DNA of 64,000 nucleotides, from assembly GCA_905198155.1 (NCBI GenBank), contig CAJKBQ010000010.1:21286-85285 (forward strand), given 5' to 3'. Source of the stretch: an uncultured Eubacteriales bacterium. GTDB taxonomy: Bacteria; Bacillota; Clostridia; Oscillospirales; Acutalibacteraceae. Both the position numbers and the translations under genes were made by a program. This document shows, one piece after another, positions 26,731 to 35,449 of this stretch (the first letter of the stretch is position 1; each line of letters starts with the position of its first letter). Under the pieces are notes generated by a model. That model was not told the DNA's origin. It did no database searches and saw only the letters and a list, made by a program, of their open reading frames with translations.

Positions 26731-29337
26731 CTATTTGGTTATGCCGACCTTTTTCTTCTTATTTGCAATACCAAGTACAGTCAGGACACCCCCGCTGATG
26801 AACAGAACGGCAAACCACAGAGCAAAACTGCTGTTATCGCCGGTCTGCGGAGAAGAGGTATTGCCGGGCTTGTTGGGCTGATCGGCCGAGCCGTTTCCGG
26901 AACCGGTCGCGGGAATGTCAACGGCAGCCTTTTTGTAGCCGCAGACAGTGCATTCCTCGTGCTTGGATCCCTTTTCAGCTGCGGTTGCTTCCTTGTCGGT
27001 AACCCACTTGAAGGTGTGTGCTGCCGTATCGGCCTTGTCCCCGCAGGCACATTCGTGCCAGTGATTTGTTCCGTCATACTTCCACGCCGCACCGTAGCTG
27101 TGGCTGTGAGGAGCTGAGCCGCCCTCCGGCGTTATGGTGAGGTTGGTGACAGCCCAAAGGGTCGTCATAAAGTCGGGGTTGTCAAGCTCCGGGTCGCCCT
27201 CGGGAAGATGGTAATTATAAAACTTGCCGTTGATTTTCAGCTTGGTGTCCCGGGTGAAGTAATACCCATGAGCGGCCTTGACATACACACCGTAGGTATA
27301 GGTCTTACCGCTTTCAAAGGCCGTGATGTGCTTCTCGTAATTCTGATCCCAGAACCAATAGGAGTTCACGCCGGAGCCGTCGCTGCCGTCCCAGAACTCG
27401 CACTGGCGAAGGACATTGGGGCTGCTTTCGGGAACCTTGCCGGTAAACACGGGCTTATCGCCGGCCTTGAAGTTGACGGTCGCGCCCTCGATCTCCACCA
27501 GGTCGATCTTCTGCCACGGGGCCTCCGGGGTCATTGAGAAAACATCCGTGAAGCGAATGGTCATGCCGCCGTCAGTCACCTGCACCTGCTGAGGATTCAG
27601 GGTGACCTCTTTCCCGTGGAGATATAGCTTTGTATTCTCATCGAAGCGGTAGCCCTGCTCCAGACCCAGATCGGCGATATTAAAGGCCACGCCGTAGGTA
27701 TAGGTCTTGCCGTGCTTAAAACTCTCGATAAGCTGACCGTAGCCGCCGTTCAGGCTTTCATCGGAGTTGATGCCGACGCTGCGGTCGTCCTTGTCCTCCC
27801 ATTTTTCATACGCCACATCGGAGAAGGCGCTGCCGGAATACCCGTTAAATCTCGGCTTGTCGCCGTCCACATAAAATTCTGTGGAGACACCGTTCAGCGT
27901 GACCGACTCCAGAGGGCGAACGGTGCGCAGGGTTGTGCCGTAGGTTACAAGGCAGCTCTTGCCCTCATCCAGAACGATGACATCGGAGTCCTCGGGCAGG
28001 CTCTTGCCGTTGAGGGTGATGTCATCGGCGGAAATGCCGTTGAAGGTGTAGCCGTCCTTTGCCTTCAGCCGCACGGAATACTGATACTGCCCATCTTTAT
28101 CAAAAGCGGTAAGGCGCTCCTCGCCCGCCTGATACCAGCTTTCGTCGGAATACCAGTAGGCCACAGTTTCGGTGGTGAACTCATCGGTTTTTTCCCGCTT
28201 TCCCCAGGACTCACAGAGAATATCATATTTGTCCATGTTGACGCCTGCCCGTCTGGCTGATGGCTGCGGGGCATCACCGTGCTTATAATCGAGTTTCACA
28301 TTCTCCACGGCAGCGGAGTCAATGGCGTTTGGCTGACCTGCGTTCGGAAGGTCAAATATGTAAATCCTGTTAATGTGCATTTCTTTGCCCGATTCCTTTA
28401 TTTCGAGCTTTTTGTGGCTTCTCGGTGTGCCCCATTCGTCTTCTCCGACGGAAACAACAGTCTCGTCATTGCTGAAATAATAACCGCTGCCTGCGGCAAG
28501 GACAACATTATATTGATAGCTGTTGCCTGCTTCAAACTTGATAATACGCTCATCAGCCGGAAGAACTGCCATCTTATCCGAGTCGGAGTACCAGCGGCGT
28601 CCTGTTTCATACCATTGACCGCCGCCTTCCGGCTGGCGAAGCTCAGTCCAACACTCATAGGCAACAGCACAGTTGCCCCCTGATACGGATGCCGCTGCGC
28701 GAGGAGTGTCACCTGCTTTGTAGTTGATATTCTCATAGTCCAGCGTCACATTCTCCACGGCGGCGGGGGTAGTGCCGCTCTCTTGCACGATCAGATCATA
28801 AGTTATCTGATGCACCTGATATTCGCGAACATTATTGATCGTGTTGAATGTACCGACTGCGTCCGGATGCTCGGCGAAATACTGTTCTATCGCCTCTGTG
28901 TCCGTTCCGAAATCAACCGTATCGCCGGAGGCGGGAACAAAGCTGTAAAGGTTGCTGCCGTCAAAATGGTCGAACTTAAGCGATGTAGTACGATTTTCAA
29001 CTGCAAGCGTTCCTCTTGAAGAATACGGAGCGTTAATTTCGGCATCAAATCCTTGAATTTCTGCCTGAACCGCCGGATCGCTCACGTTGCCTTCAACGAA
29101 ATCTCCGGATTTGTTTACTTGCGCGGTTTCAATAACACTGCCGCCCGCATCTTTGACGGAAACATTTGCAGTTATCTCGACTTTTGTGTGGTAGGTATGA
29201 TTGTATAAGTATTTTCGGCTTACCCCGGCCGGAAGCTCGATCGTAGTGGCAAACGCCGTCATCGGCACCAGGGACAGCACCATGCACAGCGTCAGCAGGA
29301 CGGTCAGCAGCTTTGTCTTAATCGCTTTATTCTTCAT
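26731..29337 (-). CDS. Sortase-anchored (SPxTG) surface protein with about four repeats
   Basis: The 868-residue protein starts MKNKAIKTKLLTVLLTLCMV, a signal peptide cut near SLVPMTAFA, and ends with sorting signal SPQTGD, a hydrophobic helix (FALWFAVLFISGGVLTVLGI) and ANKKKK. It should be linked to the cell wall. Between these are about four diverged repeats of roughly 100 residues, each with a hydrophobic start (VENVTLDY, VENVKLDY, LESVTLNG, IDLVEIEG), a KAGDxP-like turn and a late FESGKTYTYGVYVKAAHGYY-type motif. A cysteine/histidine segment near residue 780 (HWHECACGDKADTAAHTF, ECTVCGYKKA) resembles spacer modules of other clostridial surface proteins. AAAGGAAG precedes the start. It is the last gene of the five-gene operon; its ligand is unknown. 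Confidence 0.8.
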   Translation of the reverse strand: MKNKAIKTKLLTVLLTLCMVLSLVPMTAFATTIELPAGVSRKYLYNHTYHTKVEITANVSVKDAGGSVIETAQVNKSGDFVEGNVSDPAVQAEIQGFDAEINAPYSSRGTLAVENRTTSLKFDHFDGSNLYSFVPASGDTVDFGTDTEAIEQYFAEHPDAVGTFNTINNVREYQVHQITYDLIVQESGTTPAAVENVTLDYENINYKAGDTPRAAASVSGGNCAVAYECWTELRQPEGGGQWYETGRRWYSDSDKMAVLPADERIIKFEAGNSYQYNVVLAAGSGYYFSNDETVVSVGEDEWGTPRSHKKLEIKESGKEMHINRIYIFDLPNAGQPNAIDSAAVENVKLDYKHGDAPQPSARRAGVNMDKYDILCESWGKREKTDEFTTETVAYWYSDESWYQAGEERLTAFDKDGQYQYSVRLKAKDGYTFNGISADDITLNGKSLPEDSDVIVLDEGKSCLVTYGTTLRTVRPLESVTLNGVSTEFYVDGDKPRFNGYSGSAFSDVAYEKWEDKDDRSVGINSDESLNGGYGQLIESFKHGKTYTYGVAFNIADLGLEQGYRFDENTKLYLHGKEVTLNPQQVQVTDGGMTIRFTDVFSMTPEAPWQKIDLVEIEGATVNFKAGDKPVFTGKVPESSPNVLRQCEFWDGSDGSGVNSYWFWDQNYEKHITAFESGKTYTYGVYVKAAHGYYFTRDTKLKINGKFYNYHLPEGDPELDNPDFMTTLWAVTNLTITPEGGSAPHSHSYGAAWKYDGTNHWHECACGDKADTAAHTFKWVTDKEATAAEKGSKHEECTVCGYKKAAVDIPATGSGNGSADQPNKPGNTSSPQTGDNSSFALWFAVLFISGGVLTVLGIANKKKKVGITK

Positions 29338-29354
29338 AGTCTCAGCTTCCTTTC

Positions 29355-29942
29355 TTACAGTTTTTCTCCGCATTCGGAGCAGAAAGTGCTGTCCGGCTTC
29401 ACGACTGCGCCGCAGTTCGGGCATTTTTTGCTAAGCTTCGTTCCGCAGTGATCGCAGAATTTGGCGTCGGCGGATAGCTGCGCCTTGCAGTTCGGGCATA
29501 CGATCATGCCGACCGCTACTGTCTGACCGGCACCGGTCACGACCACGGGCTTTCCGCCGGTCATAATGGCGTTTTCTATCACCTGAAACACCTCGCCGGG
29601 GAGCTTTTTCTGCTTGAACGCACCCATGCCGGCAGTGATCGCCAGCGGCCACGCGATAAACAAACCGACGACTCCTGCTCCGATCTTATCCGACCACTGG
29701 CCTTCGCCGATGCTGACATTCAGCTTGTCGCCCATCACCGTCATCTGCACGGTAAGCGCCAGCCGCATTCCCGTAAGGGTTTTCCAGCCGTCCTTCGGCT
29801 GGCTTGCCTGCATAACATAGCCGTCCGTAGTTTGTGAGCTCTGCACCTCCATGCCTTTTTCGGTACGGAAGAAGTTTTCCAACCGGACTACAATCTGTGA
29901 CACCTCTGTGCCGTTCAACATAAATACTCTTGACTCGTTCAT
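29355..29942 (-). CDS. Zinc-ribbon protein with an internal hydrophobic stretch
   Basis: The 195-residue protein has an N-terminal part of unknown fold (KTLTGMRLALTVQMTVMGDK, resembling domains that bind or bury hydrophobic ligands). A hydrophobic stretch GAGVVGLFIAWPLAITAGMG lies at about 88-107. Two zinc ribbons end the protein: VCPNCKAQLSADAKFCDHCG and KCPNCGAVVKPDSTFCSECG. Double zinc ribbons often bind protein or RNA partners (family knowledge). Its ATG overlaps the stop of the upstream 130-residue gene by four bases, and the surface-protein gene follows after 17 bases, so it belongs to the same operon. It probably sits at the inner face of the membrane (inference). Confidence 0.7.
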   Translation of the reverse strand: MNESRVFMLNGTEVSQIVVRLENFFRTEKGMEVQSSQTTDGYVMQASQPKDGWKTLTGMRLALTVQMTVMGDKLNVSIGEGQWSDKIGAGVVGLFIAWPLAITAGMGAFKQKKLPGEVFQVIENAIMTGGKPVVVTGAGQTVAVGMIVCPNCKAQLSADAKFCDHCGTKLSKKCPNCGAVVKPDSTFCSECGEKL

Positions 29943-30331
29943 TTGATTGCCTCCATTCTAAAATTACTAACAGATTGATTATTAACGGATACCTTGTTCA
30001 TCACAAGTTCGTTTTCCAAATGCTGCGACACGCTGTCGGCTATGGCGGTTATTGCCCGCCGGATACCGGCATCCGACAGTCCCTCGCAAGGGTGCACCAT
30101 CGTGACGGTCAGCTCCGTGCCTGTTTCCTGTTTATTTACGGAAATAGAAAACCGGTTCAAATTTCCGTATACCGGCAGCTCCGCCGAAATAGTTGATGCA
30201 TCTGTTTTTTCATATTCTGCGCCGTTTTTATCCAGCACTTCATAGGCTGCGAAGATCACATATTGCCGATTGTACGGCAGTGTTCTCTTTGTGGTTTTGT
30301 TGTCCTGCGGAATGGGTTGCTGTACATTCAT
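29939..30331 (-). CDS. Small protein of unknown function in the surface operon
   Basis: The 130-residue protein starts at ATG 30331 (AGGAGG seven bases upstream). I do not recognise a family. It shows alternating strands (TLPYNRQYVIFAAYEVLDKN, FSISVNKQETGTELTVTMVH) and a helix (RRAITAIADSVSQHLENELV). This alpha/beta layout resembles the N-terminal half of its zinc-ribbon neighbour, suggesting the two may pair. It has no signal peptide or membrane segment. Confidence 0.65.
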   Translation of the reverse strand: MNVQQPIPQDNKTTKRTLPYNRQYVIFAAYEVLDKNGAEYEKTDASTISAELPVYGNLNRFSISVNKQETGTELTVTMVHPCEGLSDAGIRRAITAIADSVSQHLENELVMNKVSVNNQSVSNFRMEAIK

Positions 30332-30381
30332 CCTCAAGCCTCCTTTTCATTCCCGTTTCATTGCAAACCATTCTTGAATCT

Positions 30382-31470
30382 TTATTGCTTTTCAATATAG
30401 CCGCTGATGGGCTCGGCATACATATTGTCATCGGTCACGGGCTGATACCGCTTGCCGTCGTACACATCGGTAAAGCCGTTTGTCGCTTTATAGATCTCAT
30501 TTGTTTCGGTATCGTATACGCGCTCATAGCCGAGAGTAGCGTCACTCTGCTTCTGGCTCATAATGTCATAGCTTTTGTTGCGGTTCTCCCAGGAGGACAT
30601 GATACCGTCCATAGTATCGTTGAAATTTTTGCTGATCTGCTGGGACTGCTTTACCTGATCGTCGCTTGCCTGAATGGTAGCGGCGACAAAACTGTCGGAA
30701 AATTGCAGGGTATTGATACATTTGAGGAGCAGCTCGCTCCAATCCAAAAAGGAATCCTTGGCTGCCGTGACCATTGCTATATTGTACGCCATGTAGTATC
30801 CGGCATCTACCTGCTTGAAATTCCAATCCAAAATGCCGTCCCACATGGGAACGCTGCCGAAATCCACAATACTGGCGGTGAACAAGCCCTCGACAGGGCC
30901 GCCGGAATCGGTGTATGTGGCGCGGAGGATCTCATCGCCCAGAGCAAGGGTGCCGTAAGAGGAGGAGGCGGGGCAGCGGTCGGTAACAGTGAAATCCGGA
31001 ACAAGGACCTTGAACAGACCCTCGGTGGTCGGATTCTCCAGCACCGGAGCATTGGCAAAATCGGCGTAGATGGAATTCTTTTTGTACTCGTTCTGCCAGA
31101 GTTCCTTGCCCTCCTGCGTGTGCAGCAGCGGCTCAAGCTTCAGCCGATAAAATATAATGTTGCGCGGTTCATCGGGGTCGTATGCGACGACAGAAAAGCT
31201 CATGTTCGCTCCGCCTGTTTTGACCTGCCAGCCCTTGGGGATGGTGATGCTGAAATCAGCGGTCTCGTATTTCTCCGTCTCCACGGACTTGGCGGCCGTC
31301 GGTGTGATCTTAACGCCTTTTTCCGGCTTATCTGTTTTCGTATCGGACTCTGTTTGTCCCGGCTTTGTGCTGTCGCTGTCCACACCGGTCTTGCTGCCGC
31401 AGGCGGCAAGGGATATTGCTGCAGCAAGAATAACGGCAAGAAGAGTGCTTGCCTTAAAAAAACTTTTCAT
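30382..31470 (-). CDS. Lipoprotein of unknown function (362 residues)
   Basis: It begins MKSFFKASTLLAVILAAAIS with lipobox LAAC (Cys at 24), so it is exported and lipid-anchored. A polar linker (GSKTGVDSDSTKPGQTESDT, then KTDKPEKG) leads to a domain of about 150 residues starting YETADFSITIPKGWQVKTGG. That pattern (beta-strand, P-K-G-W) is shared by many exported proteins with a PsbP/LpqN-like fold. The rest is mostly helical. It lies 14 bases after the previous lipoprotein gene in the operon. No catalytic motif is seen. Confidence 0.7.
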   Translation of the reverse strand: MKSFFKASTLLAVILAAAISLAACGSKTGVDSDSTKPGQTESDTKTDKPEKGVKITPTAAKSVETEKYETADFSITIPKGWQVKTGGANMSFSVVAYDPDEPRNIIFYRLKLEPLLHTQEGKELWQNEYKKNSIYADFANAPVLENPTTEGLFKVLVPDFTVTDRCPASSSYGTLALGDEILRATYTDSGGPVEGLFTASIVDFGSVPMWDGILDWNFKQVDAGYYMAYNIAMVTAAKDSFLDWSELLLKCINTLQFSDSFVAATIQASDDQVKQSQQISKNFNDTMDGIMSSWENRNKSYDIMSQKQSDATLGYERVYDTETNEIYKATNGFTDVYDGKRYQPVTDDNMYAEPISGYIEKQ

Positions 31471-31484
31471 GGTTCTTCCTCCGT

Positions 31485-32639
31485 TCAGTGCATCAGTTCG
31501 GTGATATCCGGCGGTATTTCAATATTGTTGGCGCTGTATTTGCTGTATTCGTTCTCTGCCGGAATGATTTCGGTAAGCGGCAGAATTTTATTATCATATG
31601 TTATCGCCGCCGAATGGGTTATGGTTGCGATCTCGTCGTAATACGCGGTCAGCTTCTCGATCTTCTTGAGCCGGTATCTGTTTCCGCCTCCGAATTTAGG
31701 AAGATGCTCTGCCGCAGTACCGTCGCTGTTGGTGATCTTATCGGTATAATCTGCGCTGTTATCGGGAATTGCATCGTAAACCAGCTTATAAAAGGCTTTG
31801 TCGGTCACTAAGATATTGCCGTTAAAAAGGGTGATGATTTTTTCGCCGACCGACATTGCCGAGCAGTTTGCCTCCCATATGATAACGCCGCGGTTTTTGT
31901 CGTCGAAATAAGAGGTAATTCCCGCTGTTACATCCTTGTCTTTCTTTGTGTCGTAGATATAAAGCCTGCCGTCGGCAATAACCGTATGACTGTCAAACCG
32001 TGTTATTCTGCTTCTGAAATCGGGTATCTCGGAAAGCGTTTTCCCGTCTGCGGAATACTGATAGGTATGCTCGAAGTATATCATACCGAACTCCGATTCC
32101 TTCGCAGCATACGGTCCGTTATTCGACGGCGCTTCAAGAGAAAATCGTCTGCCGTCTGAAAAAATCACATCAAGATCGGCGCCGTTGAAATCACGGGAAT
32201 GCAGATATATCGGCTTTGCCGTATCCGGCAGGCTGTATATCTCCATGCAGTTTTTTCCGTTCGGCAGCGCGGCATCCGTGCTGAATTTATATAATTTACC
32301 ACCCGAAAGGAAAACGCTTGAAAGCTCACCCTTTGCGACAGCCGGATCCGTGTCGGTGAAAACGGTATCGAAGTTCAAAAGCCCTTCGCCGCCGGCAAAT
32401 GTCTTGTAGTCCGATTGGTCATACGGCATGCCGCGCTCCTTTAAGAGCAGCTGCTCAAGATTGATCGGATCCGCCTGCGTGGAAGCATTCATTGAGTTGT
32501 CCGGATCAGAGCCGTCCGTTCCCGACGGCTGTTTCGCACATCCGCACAGCGCCATACTCACAAGCAAAAAGGCCGCCAATAAATTGAAAGATAAGTGACC
32601 GCGCCGACCTCCGGTCGGGCATAGACTGTTGCACTGCAT
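31485..32639 (-). CDS. Lipoprotein of unknown function (384 residues)
   Basis: The start ATG has AGGAGG eight bases upstream. The signal sequence reads HLSFNLLAAFLLVSMALCGC, with the modified Cys near residue 34. The mature protein has repeated short strand motifs: VFLSGGKLYKFSTDAALPNG, DVIFSDGRRFSLEAPSNNG, HTVIADGRLYIYDTKKDKDV and ILVTDKAFYKLVYDAIPDNS. These suggest a beta-propeller-like fold built from DGRLY-type blades (inference). It is the first gene of the surface operon, downstream of the promoter and tandem 11-bp sites at 32671-32761. Confidence 0.7.
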   Translation of the reverse strand: MQCNSLCPTGGRRGHLSFNLLAAFLLVSMALCGCAKQPSGTDGSDPDNSMNASTQADPINLEQLLLKERGMPYDQSDYKTFAGGEGLLNFDTVFTDTDPAVAKGELSSVFLSGGKLYKFSTDAALPNGKNCMEIYSLPDTAKPIYLHSRDFNGADLDVIFSDGRRFSLEAPSNNGPYAAKESEFGMIYFEHTYQYSADGKTLSEIPDFRSRITRFDSHTVIADGRLYIYDTKKDKDVTAGITSYFDDKNRGVIIWEANCSAMSVGEKIITLFNGNILVTDKAFYKLVYDAIPDNSADYTDKITNSDGTAAEHLPKFGGGNRYRLKKIEKLTAYYDEIATITHSAAITYDNKILPLTEIIPAENEYSKYSANNIEIPPDITELMH

Positions 32640-32670
32640 TGGGTACTCCTCCTAACTGTCTTTGCTTATA

Positions 32671-32761
32671 ATTATATTAGTAGAGAGCCTTTTTGTATAT
32701 AAGGGAAGTCCGCCAATCTGCGAAAAACGGGGCGGCGGACTTCCGCCAATCTAAAAAACGG
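32671..32761 (-). promoter_or_regulatory. Surface-operon promoter with tandem 11-bp upstream sites
   Basis: On the minus strand a perfect TATAAT (32671-32676) lies 17 bases from a poor -35 (TATACA, 32694-32699), as in activator-dependent promoters. Upstream, TCCGCCAATCT occurs at 32709-32719 and again at 32742-32752 on the plus strand, exactly 33 bp apart, each followed by AAAAACGG. An 11-bp inverted repeat, GGAAGTCCGCC (32704-32714) with 32734-32744, overlaps them. The sites sit at roughly -45 to -100, suitable for an activator such as the neighbouring LuxR-type protein (inference). Confidence 0.6.
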
Positions 32762-32794
32762 CTAAATTACCGCCTTTTTTCTGAAAAAGAGTAA

Positions 32795-32828
32795 AAAATT
32801 GCCTCCCGCACAGGCGGGAGGCAATTTT
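32795..32828 (-). terminator. Terminator of the membrane-LuxR gene
   Basis: A perfect 15-bp stem, AAAATTGCCTCCCGC (32795-32809) with 32814-32828, has a four-base loop and a T run on the minus strand. It begins eight bases past the gene's stop. Confidence 0.85.
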
Positions 32829-32836
32829 GCTGTCTG

Positions 32837-34771
32837 TTATATGGCGTTGTAAAGAGAAACAAGTCCGATACGGGATTTTGCACCGGTTTTTTCGTATAAG
32901 GCAGAGACATATCGCTCCAAGGTTCGTCTGGATACATACAGCCGATCGGCTATTGTTTGCAAGCCGTCATCGGTATTCACCAGCAGGGCGAATACCTCGG
33001 CTTCTCTCGGCGTCAGCGAGAACTGCTCCGACAGCTTTTGCAGCCTTTCACTGTCGCTTAATTTGTTACTGTCTTTTGCGCCCAGTCCCTCGAAAAAGTT
33101 CTTCCTCATATTCGTATAGATGAATGCGGTAACGCTGGCGAGGACAAACAGCAGCAGCTCAATGGAAGTAACTGCAATGTTATTGCCGGAATGAAGCAGT
33201 GCGAGGGAGCCTCCCGTGATGGCTACGGCAACAAGATTATTGACGGCTCTGCCAAGCCCTGCCCACAGCTCCGGCATTTTTGTATACCGGGCGATCTCCA
33301 TAAAAGATGCAGTAAAGAAAACAGCGAAAAAACCTGCGGACAGATAAAATATAATCAGTCCTACCGTAAACGGTCCGGCAAACTCAAGAACAACGAGACA
33401 GGTCGTAGACAGGATCATGACGCAATACATAATCATGCTCATATATTTTCTGCCTGCAATGTCAAACAAAAATCCGGCGAAAAGTCCGCTGAGTGCAAGA
33501 AGAATTCTCGGCCACTGCCCGATATTCACCGCGCCGTTTGCGTGGTATAGGGTGACCGCATTATCCAGCGTGCTGAAAATACAGGTCAGCAGCGCAACGA
33601 AAAGGATGAGGACAACAGCGATCTTTAAACTGCCGTTTCCGCTTTCACCGGTGTCCTCATTTGTTTTTTCTTTTGAAAAAGCCGGAACAATACTGTTTTT
33701 CTCTGCCCGCATCAGCGTGACAGCCAATAACAGGATAATGGCGGAAAGAATCCCCGCTTCAAAAGTCGCTGTATGAATCAGATTGTTGTTGGCGATCTGG
33801 AGCAGAACTCCGAGCATATAGGAAACACCAACCAGCCGTGCGAGATAGGTGTTGTCCTCCAACAAGCACAGGGATTTGTAAAACACGGCGCTTCCGAACG
33901 CACCGAGGATCATGACGCAATACATAATCATGCTCATATATTTTCTGCCTGCAATGTCAAACAAAAATCCGGCGAAAAGTCCGCTGAGTGCAAGAAGAAT
34001 TCTCGGCCACTGCCCGATATTCACCGCGCCGTTTGCGTGGTATAGGGTGACCGCATTATCCAGCGTGCTGAAAATACAGGTCAGCAGCGCAACGAAAAGG
34101 ATGAGGACAACAGCGATCTTTAAACTGCCGTTTCCGCTTTCACCGGTGTCCTCATTTGTTTTTTCTTTTGAAAAAGCCGGAACAATACTGTTTTTCTCTG
34201 CCCGCATCAGCGTGACAGCCAATAACAGGATAATGGCGGAAAGAATCCCCGCTTCAAAAGTCGCTGTATGAATCAGATTGTTGTTGGCGATCTGGAGCAG
34301 AACTCCGAGCATATAGGAAACACCAACCAGCCGTGCGAGATAGGTGTTGTCCTCCAACAAGCACAGGGATTTGTAAAACACGGCGCTTCCGAACGCACCG
34401 AGGATCAAAAACAGCAAAAGCCCCATGCACAGTGTAAGCACATAAGAACTGTGACGGCATATCAGAAACAGGCAGACAACGGACAGAACCGCCGCACACA
34501 TAGTAACCGCTGATTGCAGCCTTCCCTTGCAGACGCGGCAGAAAAGAGGATACAGAACAAAGCCGACCACACTGATACCGAGTGCATAGTTTTGAGCGGC
34601 CACCGATTGACTGCCCGAAACGGTATTGGAAATCATATTGACGAACAAAAACTCCGTCCCTAAAAAGGTAAAGGTAAACAGGCTCATCAGCAGGACGGCC
34701 TTTGTGTAGGGGATCCTGTTTTCCTTATTAAAGGCGTCGCATTGCCTGATTTTTTTCAAAATGCTGTTCAT
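32837..34771 (-). CDS. Membrane-anchored LuxR-type regulator (MFS-like sensor) with an internal 165-residue duplication
   Basis: The N-terminal part is a polytopic MFS-like membrane domain starting after KKIRQCDAFNKENRIPYTKA. The C-terminal 65 residues are a LuxR/GerE helix-turn-helix: FSLTPREAEVFALLVNTDDG, LQTIADRLYVSRRTLERYVS and ALYEKTGAKSRIGLV. Proteins of this layout are common in gut Actinobacteria and some Clostridia and are thought to sense a ligand through the membrane domain (family knowledge). I start it at ATG 34771 (AGAGGA seven bases before), giving 644 residues. Without the exact 495-bp duplication the protein would have 479. The extra block repeats several helices, so folding or topology is probably altered. 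It follows the XRE gene by 12 bases. Confidence 0.8.
   Translation of the reverse strand: MNSILKKIRQCDAFNKENRIPYTKAVLLMSLFTFTFLGTEFLFVNMISNTVSGSQSVAAQNYALGISVVGFVLYPLFCRVCKGRLQSAVTMCAAVLSVVCLFLICRHSSYVLTLCMGLLLFLILGAFGSAVFYKSLCLLEDNTYLARLVGVSYMLGVLLQIANNNLIHTATFEAGILSAIILLLAVTLMRAEKNSIVPAFSKEKTNEDTGESGNGSLKIAVVLILFVALLTCIFSTLDNAVTLYHANGAVNIGQWPRILLALSGLFAGFLFDIAGRKYMSMIMYCVMILGAFGSAVFYKSLCLLEDNTYLARLVGVSYMLGVLLQIANNNLIHTATFEAGILSAIILLLAVTLMRAEKNSIVPAFSKEKTNEDTGESGNGSLKIAVVLILFVALLTCIFSTLDNAVTLYHANGAVNIGQWPRILLALSGLFAGFLFDIAGRKYMSMIMYCVMILSTTCLVVLEFAGPFTVGLIIFYLSAGFFAVFFTASFMEIARYTKMPELWAGLGRAVNNLVAVAITGGSLALLHSGNNIAVTSIELLLFVLASVTAFIYTNMRKNFFEGLGAKDSNKLSDSERLQKLSEQFSLTPREAEVFALLVNTDDGLQTIADRLYVSRRTLERYVSALYEKTGAKSRIGLVSLYNAI
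33411..34407. repeat. Perfect 495-bp tandem duplication inside the LuxR-type gene
   Basis: Bases 33411-33905 are repeated at 33906-34400 with no difference that I can see. The heptamer AGGATCA stands at the start of both copies and again at 34401-34407, so the duplication probably arose by recombination between 7-bp microhomologies. Its length is 165 codons, which keeps the frame open. Confidence 0.9.
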
Positions 34772-34783
34772 ACTCAAATCCTC

Positions 34784-34993
34784 TTACTCATTGTCGGACA
34801 CGAATTCCATCATGTCATTCGGCGTACAATTCAGTGCTTTGCAGATTTTTCCCACAGTTTCAACCGTAATGTTTTCATTCCTGGTCATTTTGGAAATGAC
34901 ATAGTTGCTGATGCCCGCAGCCATTTCAAGGTCTTTCTTTTTCATATCCCTGTCAATCAGCAATTTCCAGAGTTTCTTATAACTTATATCCAT
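34784..34993 (-). CDS. Small XRE-type helix-turn-helix regulator
   Basis: The 69-residue protein is a single Cro/C1-type DNA-binding domain: ISYKKLWKLLIDRDMKKKDL, then EMAAGISNYVISKMTRNENI and TVETVGKICKALNCTPNDMM. Such proteins repress or activate their own operon (family knowledge). It has a good promoter and is the first gene of a two-gene unit with the membrane-LuxR regulator. Confidence 0.85.
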   Translation of the reverse strand: MDISYKKLWKLLIDRDMKKKDLEMAAGISNYVISKMTRNENITVETVGKICKALNCTPNDMMEFVSDNE

Positions 34994-35061
34994 ACCGTCA
35001 GCCTCGATTCAAACAGGATTTGCTCCGAAAACGGGAACAGCCGACTTTGACCGTTGAAAAG

Positions 35062-35090
35062 ATTATAGCATATTTCTTGAAAAAATACAA
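35062..35090 (-). promoter_or_regulatory. Promoter of the XRE-LuxR regulator pair
   Basis: TTGTAT (minus strand, 35085-35090) and TATAAT (35062-35067) are 17 bases apart. Confidence 0.7.
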
Positions 35091-35136
35091 GGGTTTACAA
35101 AGCGATAGATTTATTTTTTGTGATTTTTCTAAACTG

Positions 35137-35436
35137 TCACCACAGCAGAAAAGGAAAGGCGAGCCGCATTTTACAGTGATCCGCCCCTGCCGGAATAGCT
35201 TTAACAGCATCGGCAATGGTGTTTTTCTCGTGCAGCGTAAGGAGCAGATGCTGACCGAAGTCGCTTTCGCTGAACAGCTTTACGCCGATGTCCTCGTCCT
35301 CATTGTCGGTCAGCGGGATCTGTTTCAGCGGCTGCGTAATACCGATGGAACGCAGCATGTCATAAATGTCGTAAATACTGTGAGGCAGTTCGAGAACGAG
35401 CGTATTCTCTTTTTTACGGATAATTGCGGTAATCAT
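35137..35436 (-). pseudogene. N-terminal fragment of a conjugative-element accessory protein
   Basis: About 80 residues beginning MITAIIRKKENTLVLELPHS and continuing YDIYDMLRSIGITQPLKQIP, LTDNEDEDIGVKLFSESDFG and NTIADAV match a protein start I associate with integrative conjugative elements of gut Clostridia (possibly ArdA-like; uncertain). After that the frame runs into unrelated residues and stops. It is a leftover of an integrated element. Confidence 0.45.
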
Positions 35437-35449
35437 GGCGTTTCTGACA

